Translations under genes and position numbers: made by a program
Assembly: GCF_036227125.1 (NCBI RefSeq)
Contig: NZ_CP109435.1
Coordinates: 3,844,001-3,908,000 of the forward strand
Origin: Streptomyces sp. NBC_01485
Lineage (GTDB): Bacteria > Actinomycetota > Actinomycetes > Streptomycetales > Streptomycetaceae
DNA length: 64,000 nt
Reading direction: 5' to 3'
The notes under the pieces: generated by a model
What the model was told of the DNA's origin: nothing
The model's database searches: none
The model's input: the letters and a program-made list of their open reading frames with translations, nothing else
In this document: one piece after another, positions 54,780 through 62,675 of the stretch
How positions within the stretch are numbered: the stretch's first letter is position 1
How the letters are laid out: every line of letters begins with the position of its first letter

Positions 54780-56189
54780 TCAGCCGTGCAGCCGCGTCCC
54801 GCAGTGCGGCCACGGGCTCGCGCCGCGTCGCACGTACAACTTCTTCGCGCGGAGCGTCTGTTCCGTCGCCGATGCGTCCTGGGGCCGTCCGCTGCCGCCG
54901 AGGCTCTGCCAGGTGTGGGTGTCGAACTGGTACAGCCCGCCGTACGTTCCCGAGGGGTCGACGGCGTTCGGCCGGCCGCCCGACTCGCAGTGCGCGAGGC
55001 TCTGCCAGTCCAGGCCGTCGGCGCCGTGCACGGGCATCGGCAGCGGCTTCGTCCCGACCTTCACGACCTGCTCGCGCGGCTCGCGCACGATCTCGCTGCG
55101 GATCCGCTTCGGCCTCTGCCGCACGCCGTTGACGCTGCGCAGGGAGTACGTGTCCCGTCGCAGCCCGGGCTGTCCGGCCTGCTCCACCACCTCCGTGCCC
55201 TTGAACAGCGAAGGGTCGTCGGTGCGGCGGACCGCGAACGGGATCGGCTCCTCGCGCACCTCCTGGGTGCCGGTGATCCGCAGCACGGTGACCGTCTGCC
55301 CGTCGCGCGGGAAGCTGCCGGGCGCGACGGACGTCGTGTCCTCGCCGCGCAGGGTGATCCCGGCCGCCTCCACCGCCTCGCGCACGGTCGCCGCGTTGGT
55401 GCGGACGGTGCGGGCCCGGCCGTCGGCCATGACGGTCACCGCGCGCTCGGTGCGCACGTCCAGCGCGAGGCCCGCGCGTCCGATGCGCTGGGAGCGCGAG
55501 ACGGACATGTACGCGCCCTCCGCGCGCACCCCGAGCTGCCGGAGCGCCTCCTCCACCGTGCGGCCGGTCGTCCACATCTCGTGCCGCTGTCCGTCGAGCG
55601 TGAGCCGGACGGGACGCCCGTAGCGGACGGCGATCTCGTCGCCGCTGGTCAGCTCCGTGCCGGGGCCGGGCGCCACCACGTCGTGCGCCCCCACCCGTAC
55701 GCCCTCCTCCGCCAGGAGTTCGCCGACGTCGTCGGCGAAGGTGTGCAGGGTGCGCGGCGCGCCGTCGACGGTCAGCTCGACCGCCTTGTCCTCGGCGACG
55801 AAGGCGGTGGTGCCGCCGGCCAGGAAGGCGACGACGAGTGCCTGCGGGAGCAGGCGGCGCATCGTGGACTCCGGGCGCTCGGCGGACCGCGTCCTGCGCC
55901 GCCGCGCCGCCCGCCCCGCCGTCTGCCCCGCTGCCTGCCGTGGAAACGGCGGCTCGGTCAACTGGATCGGCTCCGGCAGCACGAGCGTCTCGGGCGGCGG
56001 CGCCACGTACGTCTCATGGGCCTCGTACGTCCCGTACGGCTCGTACCCCTCCTGTGCCTCGTACGCCTCGTACGCCGGCCGGTACGTGTCGTCGTACGTC
56101 CCGGGCGCCGCGTACACGCCGTACGCGACCGTCTCCGCGTTGTGCAGGTCGACATACGGCTCGTAGTCGAGGTGCTGCGAGTTGCTCAC
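54780..56189 (-). CDS. rpfB: Resuscitation-promoting factor RpfB-type protein
   Basis: A 469-residue protein. The N-terminal 110 residues are Tyr/Glu-rich and predicted cytoplasmic. A transmembrane anchor follows (LLPQALVVAFLAGGTTAFVA), then three DUF348 units (VELTVDGAPRTLHTFADD, VRLTLDGQRHEMWTTGRT, VTVMADGRARTVRTNAAT) and a G5 domain. The C-terminal lytic domain is DWQSLAHCESGGRPNAVDPS, TYGGLYQFDTHTWQ, with the catalytic Glu in CESGG. It cleaves peptidoglycan and wakes dormant cells or spores. The start is GTG 56189 (MSNSQHLDY). It lies between tatD and ksgA. Confidence 0.95.
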   Translation of the reverse strand: MSNSQHLDYEPYVDLHNAETVAYGVYAAPGTYDDTYRPAYEAYEAQEGYEPYGTYEAHETYVAPPPETLVLPEPIQLTEPPFPRQAAGQTAGRAARRRRTRSAERPESTMRRLLPQALVVAFLAGGTTAFVAEDKAVELTVDGAPRTLHTFADDVGELLAEEGVRVGAHDVVAPGPGTELTSGDEIAVRYGRPVRLTLDGQRHEMWTTGRTVEEALRQLGVRAEGAYMSVSRSQRIGRAGLALDVRTERAVTVMADGRARTVRTNAATVREAVEAAGITLRGEDTTSVAPGSFPRDGQTVTVLRITGTQEVREEPIPFAVRRTDDPSLFKGTEVVEQAGQPGLRRDTYSLRSVNGVRQRPKRIRSEIVREPREQVVKVGTKPLPMPVHGADGLDWQSLAHCESGGRPNAVDPSGTYGGLYQFDTHTWQSLGGSGRPQDASATEQTLRAKKLYVRRGASPWPHCGTRLHG

Positions 56190-56313
56190 GCCGACACTCC
56201 AGGGGTGGGTCCGGATCGGGCCCCCAGAACCTAGCGGAGCGACCGTCACTCTCCAAAGTGACGCGGCTACCGAGAGTTGTGTTCGAGAGAGTCGAGGTGC
56301 GGTCGGGTAACGG

Positions 56314-57213
56314 TCAGTAGGCGAACGCGCGGGCCGTGTTGGCCGCCAGAGCAGCAGCCAAGGTGTCCTCGTCGATGTCCCGTACGGCGGCCATCGCGCG
56401 CACCGTGACCGGAATGAGGTAGGGCGCGTTGGGCCGTCCGCGGTAGGGCGCCGGGGTCAGGAACGGGGCGTCGGTCTCCACCAGGAGCAGCTCCAGCGGG
56501 GCCACGGCGACGGCGTCCCGCAGGTTCTGGGCGTTCTTGAAGGTGACGTTGCCGGCGAACGACATGAAGTAACCGGCGCGGGCGCAGATCTCGGCCATCT
56601 CGGCGTCGCCGGAGTAGCAGTGGAAGACGGTGCGCTCGGGGGCGCCCTCCTCCTTCAGGACCCGCAGGACGTCCGCGTGGGCGTCGCGGTCGTGGATGAC
56701 CAGCGCCTTGCCGTGCCGCTTGGCGATCTCGATGTGGGCGCGGAAGGAGTTCTCCTGCGCCTCCTTGCCCTCGGGGCCGGTGCGGAAGTAGTCGAGCCCC
56801 GTCTCGCCGACGCCCTTGACGTGCGGGAGCGCGGCCAGGCGGTCGATCTCGGCGAGCGCCTCGTCGAGCGCCTGCGCGCCCCCGGGCGTGCGCGCGCCCT
56901 GCCGGGACCACCCGTCGGGGTCCCCGTGCACGATGCGCGGCGCCTCGTTCGGGTGCAGGGCGACGGCGGCGTGGACGCTGTCGTACGCCGCCGCCGTCTC
57001 GGCCGCCCACCGGGAGCCCCGTACGTCGCAGCCGACCTGGACGACCGTCGTCACGCCGACCGACGCGGCCTTCGCGAGGGCCTCCGGCACCGTGCCCGAC
57101 TGCATGTCGAGGTGGGTGTGGGAGTCGGCGACCGGCACCCCGAGGGGAGCCGGAAGCGGCGGCACGGCACTCTTGTCGTGCTTGTCGCGCTTGTCGGAGG
57201 CGTTCGAAGACAT
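56314..57213 (-). CDS. tatD: TatD family metal-dependent DNase
   Basis: A 299-residue TIM-barrel hydrolase. Metal ligands are in VADSHTHLDM (His-x-His) and GVGETGLDYFRT. VFHCYSGDAEMAEIC carries a conserved His, and LLVETDAPFLTP the Asp. Acts as a 3'-5' exonuclease in known members, with a role in DNA quality control. It is the gene before rpfB on the same strand. Confidence 0.95.
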   Translation of the reverse strand: MSSNASDKRDKHDKSAVPPLPAPLGVPVADSHTHLDMQSGTVPEALAKAASVGVTTVVQVGCDVRGSRWAAETAAAYDSVHAAVALHPNEAPRIVHGDPDGWSRQGARTPGGAQALDEALAEIDRLAALPHVKGVGETGLDYFRTGPEGKEAQENSFRAHIEIAKRHGKALVIHDRDAHADVLRVLKEEGAPERTVFHCYSGDAEMAEICARAGYFMSFAGNVTFKNAQNLRDAVAVAPLELLLVETDAPFLTPAPYRGRPNAPYLIPVTVRAMAAVRDIDEDTLAAALAANTARAFAY

Positions 57214-57262
57214 GCCCCGATCCTACGGAAGGGGCATGCCCGCCCCGACGTCGCTCTTCTGC

Positions 57263-57691
57263 CTAGCCGGCCTTGCGGTGGAAGGGGTGCAGCAGATCGG
57301 ACAGGTGCCAGTGGTGCTGCGGCTGCCCCTTGGCCTGCTCCTCGCCCTCGGCCGCCGTCACCGGCACCTCGACGGGTGCGGCGGCCGGGGCCGCCTTGGG
57401 CTGACGGGCGGCGCTGAGCACCGACGAGACCGACGACACCTGTCCCGCCCGCATGATGCGCACGACGTGCCCGTCGCAGTTCTGGCACGCGGGCCGGCTC
57501 AGGGGCGACGGCACGACCCGGCCGTCGGCCACGTAGAGGACGAACTCGTGGCCGTCGGCGTCGGTGTGGTGCTCTATCTCGTACGACTGCTCCCAGCCGT
57601 GCCCGCAGCGCATGCAGGCGAAGGAGTACGACTCGTTGACGACGGCGCTCGCGCCGCCCCGGAGGCCGGTCTGCCCTGTGAACTCACTCAT
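57263..57691 (-). CDS. Zinc-ribbon-like hypothetical protein
   Basis: A 142-residue protein. Two Cys pairs, CMRCGHGW and CQNCDGH, about 40 residues apart, form a probable zinc ribbon. Between them lies a beta-rich stretch (YEIEHHTDADGHEFVLYV). The C-terminus is Ala/Pro/Glu-rich and ends HHWHLSDLLHPFHRKAG. The start is ATG 57691 with AGGAG upstream. It lies 49 bases upstream of tatD and is probably co-transcribed. The function is not known. Confidence 0.8.
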   Translation of the reverse strand: MSEFTGQTGLRGGASAVVNESYSFACMRCGHGWEQSYEIEHHTDADGHEFVLYVADGRVVPSPLSRPACQNCDGHVVRIMRAGQVSSVSSVLSAARQPKAAPAAAPVEVPVTAAEGEEQAKGQPQHHWHLSDLLHPFHRKAG

Positions 57692-57969
57692 GCCAGCTCC
57701 TGCTGTCCGCTGGACAAGCGCTCCCGGCGCGGGAATTCCCCCCGGAACACCCTTGGGAGCGAGGGACGGGTGCGTCCCTGTCACCAGTGGACGCCTAGGC
57801 CGACGCGAATGCATCAGACCTGTGCACTGTTGGAGTCGATTTGGGCGTTCCTTGCCAAAGCGGGCTCACCGGAAGGGGTTGGGCTTTGCCTTCGACGACA
57901 GCCCTTTGCCCGCGCATGGGGCGCACGCTCAAACGGCATGCGCCCTGCTCAGAGGGGGTGTGAGGCCCT

Positions 57970-58866
57970 TCACAATCCCCCCGGCAATCCTCCCGCGTTC
58001 TTCACGGCCACCACCGCGTCGAACACCTCCCGTTTGGGCAGCCCGGCCTCCGCCGCCACCGCCGCGATCGCCTCCTTGCGGCGCTCGCCCGCCTCCTCGC
58101 GCACCCGCACCCGCCGCACCAGTTCGGCCGCGTCGAGCTTCTCCGGTCCGCGTTCGGGCGCCCCGGTGACGACGACGGTGATCTCGCCGCGCACGCCCTC
58201 CGCCGCCCACTCCGCCAGCTCACCGACCGGACCGCGCTTGACCTCCTCGTACGTCTTGGTCAGCTCGCGGCATACGGCGGCCCGCCGGTCGGCGCCGAAC
58301 ACCTCGGCCATCGCGGCGAGGGTGTCGTCGAGCCTGTGGGGGGCCTCGAAGTAGACGAGCGTGCGCCGTTCGTCCGCGACCTCGCGCAGCCGCGACAGCC
58401 GCTCGCCCGCCTTCCGCGGCAGGAACCCCTCGAAGCAGAACCGGTCGACGGGCAGCCCCGACAGGGCCAGCGCGGTGAGCACGGCGGACGGTCCGGGGAC
58501 GGCGGTGACGCGGACGTCCCGCTCCACGGCCGCGGCGACCAGCCGGTACCCGGGGTCGGAGACCGACGGCATCCCGGCGTCGGTGACGAGCAGCACCCGC
58601 GCCCCCTTCACCAGGTCCTCGACCAACTCGGGCGTGCGGGCGGACTCGTTGCCCTCGAAGTAGGACACCACCCGCCCCTTGGGCGTCACCCCCAGCGCCT
58701 GGGTCAGCCGCCGCAGCCGCCGCGTGTCCTCGGCGGCGATCACATCGGCGCCGGCCAGCTCCTCGGCGAGCCGGGGCGGGGCGTCGGAGACGTCACCGAT
58801 GGGCGTACCGGCGAGAACGAGGATTCCGGGCGGGGGCGTGGGCGTGGTTCGGGGCGCGGCTGTCAC
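57970..58866 (-). CDS. rsmI: 16S rRNA (cytidine-1402 2'-O) methyltransferase
   Basis: A 298-residue tetrapyrrole-methylase-fold enzyme. Motifs: GILVLAGTPIGDVSDAPPRL, IAAEDTRRLRRL, YFEGNESARTPELV, LVTDAGMPSVSDPGYRLV, VTAVPGPSAVLTALALSGLP, and YFEAPHRLDDTL. The GTG start is at 58866, 73 bases from the divergent mannosyltransferase gene. Confidence 0.96.
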   Translation of the reverse strand: MTAAPRTTPTPPPGILVLAGTPIGDVSDAPPRLAEELAGADVIAAEDTRRLRRLTQALGVTPKGRVVSYFEGNESARTPELVEDLVKGARVLLVTDAGMPSVSDPGYRLVAAAVERDVRVTAVPGPSAVLTALALSGLPVDRFCFEGFLPRKAGERLSRLREVADERRTLVYFEAPHRLDDTLAAMAEVFGADRRAAVCRELTKTYEEVKRGPVGELAEWAAEGVRGEITVVVTGAPERGPEKLDAAELVRRVRVREEAGERRKEAIAAVAAEAGLPKREVFDAVVAVKNAGGLPGGL

Positions 58867-58939
58867 GTTTCCATCCTCGCAGGGCCCGGGCAGGCCCCAA
58901 GCACGGGACTCACACAGACCTGTTCCCTACGATGGCGCG

Positions 58940-60703
58940 GTGACGAGTACCGCGTCCTCCATGGACTCCACGGACTACCGGCCGGACCGGCCGCCGCACG
59001 ACCGGCCGGACGACCAGCGGCCCGCGTGGCAGCGGCGGCTGCGCCGTTTCGGATACACGGCGGAGCCGTCCGCCGACGTCCGTGACCGGCTGGTGCCGCC
59101 GTTCGCGCGGCCGAGCCCGCGGCTCTGGGCGGTGCTCGGCGTCCCGCACCGGTGGGCGGAGCGGATCGCGCGCTGGTCGGCCTGGGGCGGTCCGCTGCTG
59201 GTCACGCTGCTGGCGGGCGTGCTGCGGTTCTGGCACCTGGGCAGCCCCAAGGCGGTGATATTCGACGAGACGTACTACGCCAAGGACGCGTGGGCGCTCG
59301 TGCACCGCGGGTTCGAGGTCAACTGGGACAAGAACGCCAACGACGCCATCCTCTCCTCGGGCGGCCATGTCACGATCCCGGCGGACGCGGCGTACGTCGT
59401 GCATCCGCCGGTCGGCAAGTACGTGATCGGGCTGGGCGAACTCGTCTTCGGGTTCGACCCGTTCGGCTGGCGGTTCATGACCGCCGTGCTGGGCACCCTC
59501 TCCGTCCTGCTGCTGTGCCGGATCGGCCGCCGCATCTTCCGCTCCACGTTCCTCGGCTGCCTCGCGGGCACGCTGATGGCCCTGGACGGGCTGCACTTCG
59601 TGATGAGCCGCGCCGCGCTGCTCGACGGGGTGCTGATGTTCTTCGTGCTGGCGGCGTTCGGCTGCCTGGTGGTCGACCGGGACCGGGCCCGCGAGAAACT
59701 CGCCGCCGCGCTCGAGCCCGACGCGGACGGCCGCTGCCGCCCGGACGCGGACATCGCCGAGAGCACCCGCTTCGGCCTGCGCCCCTGGCGCTGGGGCGCG
59801 GGCCTGATGCTGGGCCTGGCCATCGGCACGAAGTGGAACGGCCTGTACATCCTGGTCGCGTTCTGCCTGATGACGGTGTTGTGGGACGTCGGCTCGCGCA
59901 AGGTGGCGGGCGCCCGCCGCCCGTACCTGACGGTCCTGAAGCGCGACACGGGCTTCGCGTTCCTGACGACGGTCCCGATCGCGCTGGTCACCTACATGGC
60001 GTCCTGGACGGGCTGGATCCTCTCCGCCACCGACGGCAAGGGCGGCTACTACCGCAACTGGGCGGCCACCGACGGCAGGGGCGGCAACTGGACGTGGCTG
60101 TTCCCCGACTGGTGGCGCAGCCTGTGGCACTACGAGCACGAGGTGTACGAGTTCCACACCCACCTCACCTCGCCGCACACGTACCAGTCGAACCCGTGGA
60201 GCTGGCTCGTCCTGGGCCGCCCGGTGTCGTACTTCTACGAGTCCCCCGCGCCCGGCAAGGACGGCTGCCCGTCCGACGCGGGCGAGAAGTGCGCCCGCGA
60301 GGTGCTGGCCATCGGCACCCCGCTGCTGTGGTGGGCGGCCTGTTTCGCCGTCGCCTACGTCCTGTGGCGCTGGCTGCTGCGCCGCGACTGGCGCGCGGGC
60401 GCGATCGCCTGCGGCATCGCGGCCGGCTACCTGCCGTGGTTCATGTACCAGGAACGCACGATCTTCCTCTTCTACGCGGTCGTCTTCCTGCCGTTCCTCT
60501 GCCTGGCGGTGGCGATGATGATCGGCGCGCTGGTCGGGCCCCCGGGGTCGAGCGACACCCGCCGCGTGGCGGGAGCGACGGGCGCGGGCGTCCTGGTCCT
60601 GCTCATCGCCTGGAACTTCATCTACTTCTGGCCCCTGTACACGGGCACGGCGATCCCGATCGACAACTGGCGGTCGCGGATGTGGCTGGACACCTGGGTC
60701 TAA
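58940..60703 (+). CDS. pmt: Protein O-mannosyltransferase (GT39)
   Basis: A 587-residue membrane enzyme with about 11 helices. It uses polyprenyl-phosphate mannose to mannosylate secreted proteins. After a charged cytoplasmic start it shows PKAVIFDETYYAKDAW with the catalytic Asp-Glu, then VVHPPVGKYVIGLGE, MSRAALLDGVLMF and the C-terminal WKF-like NWRSRMWLDTWV. In Streptomyces such enzymes modify lipoproteins and serve as phage receptors. GTG 58940 has no ribosome site, but TACGAT lies 6 bases before it, so the transcript may be leaderless. Confidence 0.93.
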   Translation: MTSTASSMDSTDYRPDRPPHDRPDDQRPAWQRRLRRFGYTAEPSADVRDRLVPPFARPSPRLWAVLGVPHRWAERIARWSAWGGPLLVTLLAGVLRFWHLGSPKAVIFDETYYAKDAWALVHRGFEVNWDKNANDAILSSGGHVTIPADAAYVVHPPVGKYVIGLGELVFGFDPFGWRFMTAVLGTLSVLLLCRIGRRIFRSTFLGCLAGTLMALDGLHFVMSRAALLDGVLMFFVLAAFGCLVVDRDRAREKLAAALEPDADGRCRPDADIAESTRFGLRPWRWGAGLMLGLAIGTKWNGLYILVAFCLMTVLWDVGSRKVAGARRPYLTVLKRDTGFAFLTTVPIALVTYMASWTGWILSATDGKGGYYRNWAATDGRGGNWTWLFPDWWRSLWHYEHEVYEFHTHLTSPHTYQSNPWSWLVLGRPVSYFYESPAPGKDGCPSDAGEKCAREVLAIGTPLLWWAACFAVAYVLWRWLLRRDWRAGAIACGIAAGYLPWFMYQERTIFLFYAVVFLPFLCLAVAMMIGALVGPPGSSDTRRVAGATGAGVLVLLIAWNFIYFWPLYTGTAIPIDNWRSRMWLDTWV

Positions 60704-60767
60704 CGATTGCGGAAACCTTCGCCCCTTGCGCCCCCCTTTCGGCTTACTGTGAGCCTGAGCAGAGCTT

Positions 60768-60823
60768 TCTGAACGCGTTCAGAACACCCTCGCGGCTCTT
60801 CGCGGCGTCTTCGGAACGCGTTC
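60768..60823 (+). promoter_or_regulatory. Twin GAACGCGTTC palindromes before the first PBP gene
   Basis: TCTGAACGCGTTCAGA (60768-60783) is a perfect 16-bp palindrome, and GAACGCGTTC occurs again at 60814-60823. They are 43 bases apart, in the 154-base gap upstream of the PBP gene. They look like paired operators for a dimeric regulator such as a LacI or GntR type. Confidence 0.6.
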
Positions 60824-60857
60824 GGGGCCATGGGGCCAACGGGGGAAGGTGCACAGC

Positions 60858-62498
60858 ATGCGCAAGGGGGCCAAGGCGGCCGTCGTCGGGTCGGTTTTCG
60901 CCGTGATGGTGGGCGGGGCCGGGTACGGCGCTTTCAACATCGTGAACGCGCTCGACGGGGGCGGTAGCGGTGGCGGCGGGGCGGGTGGCGGGGACGAGCC
61001 CGTCGCCGTGAAGAGCGGGCCGCCCGGTGGGGCCGAGGTGAAGGACGTGAGCGGCAGGTTCTTCGGCGCGTGGGAGAAGGGGCAGGCCGCGGTGGCCGCC
61101 CGGCTCACCGACAACGCGGCGAAGGCCGAGCCGTTGCTGACCTCGTACGGCCGGGCCGCGCACATCACCGGGGTGAAGATCACACCGGGCGCGGCGGTCG
61201 GCGACAGCGTGCCGTACACCGTCAGGGCGACGGTGTCGTACGACGGGACGTCCAAGCCGCTCGCCTACAGCAGCCGGCTCACCGTGGTGCGGGGGCTGAC
61301 CACCGGGAAGGCGCTGGTGGACTGGCAACCGTCGGTCGTCCACCCGGGGCTGAAGGACATGGACGACACGCTGGTCACGGGCGAGGCGGCGGCGCCGCCG
61401 ATCGAGGCCGTGGACCGTGACGGCGTCGTCCTCACGAAGGAGAAGTACCCCTCCCTGGGGCCGATCCTGGACCAACTGCGCGCCAAGTACGGCGACGCGG
61501 CGGGCGGCACGGCCGGCATCGAGCTGGCGGTCAGGCACGCCGCCCCGGACACCGCCGACACCCCGCTGCTGACCCTCGCCGAGGGCAAGGCGGGCAAGCT
61601 GCCCACCACGCTCAGCGCGGGCGTCCAGGCGGCGGCGGAGAAGGCGGTGCGCAAGTACCCCGAGTCGTCGGTGGTGGCCGTCAAGCCGAGCACCGGCGAG
61701 GTGCTGGCGGTCGCCAACCACCGCACGGACGGCTGGAACGCCGCGTTCCTCGGGGAGGTCGCGCCCGGCTCCACCATGAAGATCATCAGCGCGGCCACCC
61801 TCATCGACAACGGCCTCACCACCGCGAGCGGCCCCGCGCCCTGTCCGCCGTCGGCCGTCTCGGAGAGCCAGACCTTCCAGAACATCAAGGGCATGACGCC
61901 GAACGAGAACGCGACGCTCTCGGAGAGCTTCGCGCGCTCCTGCAACACGGCGTTCGTGAAGTTCGCGGACGAGGTGAAGGTCGACTCGCTGACCGACGAG
62001 GCCGCCGACCGTTTCGGCATCGGTCTCGACTGGCAGACCGGCATCCCGTCCTTCGACGGCTCCGTCCCGGCCGCCGGCGGTCCGGACACCGCGGCCGGGC
62101 TGATCGGCCAGGGCAAGGTCCAGATGAACCCGCTGAACATGGCGTCGGTGACGGCGACCGCGATGACGGGCGCCTTCAGACAGCCGGTGATCGTGCCCCT
62201 GAGCCTGGACGATCGCGAACCGGCACGCGCGCGTGGACTGTCGTCGAGCACCGTGCAGCAGTTGCGCTCCATGATGAACCGCACCGCGACCAGCGGCACC
62301 GCGGCCGAGGTGATGGCCGGGCTCGGCGGCCGGATCGGCGCGAAGACCGGCTCCGCCGAGGTCGACGGGCAGGCGAAGTCCGACAGTTGGTTCACCGGCT
62401 ACCGCGACGACGTCGCCGCGGCGGCGATGACCCAGGACGGCGGTCACGGCGTCGACGCGTCCGGCCCGATCGTGGCGGAGGTGCTGCGGGCGGGCTGA
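60858..62498 (+). CDS. Penicillin-binding protein, MecA-N domain plus transpeptidase
   Basis: A 546-residue class-B-type PBP. A signal-anchor helix (AAVVGSVFAVMVGGAGYGAF) and a Gly-rich linker precede a MecA N-terminal (NTF2-like) domain, residues about 60-180. The transpeptidase has the three active-site motifs PGSTMKI (Ser-x2-Lys), SFARSCNTAF (Ser-x-Asn) and GAKTGSAE (Lys-Thr-Gly). It cross-links peptidoglycan outside the membrane. ATG 60858 has GGGGGAAGG upstream. A paralogue follows. Confidence 0.93.
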   Translation: MRKGAKAAVVGSVFAVMVGGAGYGAFNIVNALDGGGSGGGGAGGGDEPVAVKSGPPGGAEVKDVSGRFFGAWEKGQAAVAARLTDNAAKAEPLLTSYGRAAHITGVKITPGAAVGDSVPYTVRATVSYDGTSKPLAYSSRLTVVRGLTTGKALVDWQPSVVHPGLKDMDDTLVTGEAAAPPIEAVDRDGVVLTKEKYPSLGPILDQLRAKYGDAAGGTAGIELAVRHAAPDTADTPLLTLAEGKAGKLPTTLSAGVQAAAEKAVRKYPESSVVAVKPSTGEVLAVANHRTDGWNAAFLGEVAPGSTMKIISAATLIDNGLTTASGPAPCPPSAVSESQTFQNIKGMTPNENATLSESFARSCNTAFVKFADEVKVDSLTDEAADRFGIGLDWQTGIPSFDGSVPAAGGPDTAAGLIGQGKVQMNPLNMASVTATAMTGAFRQPVIVPLSLDDREPARARGLSSSTVQQLRSMMNRTATSGTAAEVMAGLGGRIGAKTGSAEVDGQAKSDSWFTGYRDDVAAAAMTQDGGHGVDASGPIVAEVLRAG

Positions 62499-62550
62499 AC
62501 CGCCAGGGGGTCCAGGGGGCCAGGGGCCCAGGGGGTGTCCGACGGGTGGC

Positions 62551-62594
62551 TGACGTCACACGTGACGTCATCGCACAGGACGGGACTCTAGGCT
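62551..62594 (+). promoter_or_regulatory. Doubled TGACGTCA element and possible -10 before the second PBP gene
   Basis: TGACGTCA occurs at 62551-62558 and 62563-62570. The 20 bases TGACGTCACACGTGACGTCA are close to a full palindrome. A TAGGCT hexamer (62589-62594) downstream could be the -10 of the promoter. No clear -35 is seen, as expected if an activator binds the doubled element. Confidence 0.5.
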
Positions 62595-62675
62595 GGTGGC
62601 CGTCGTTGGGGTCATTGAGGGCAACGAGGGCAGCGGGGCCGGGGGCGAGCCCCTGGGGATCCGGAGGATCTGGCA

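Noticed and set aside
56190..56313. c-di-AMP riboswitch upstream of rpfB
   Set aside because: Some actinobacterial rpf genes have one, but this gap is only 124 bases, too short for the usual fold, and I see none of its conserved parts.
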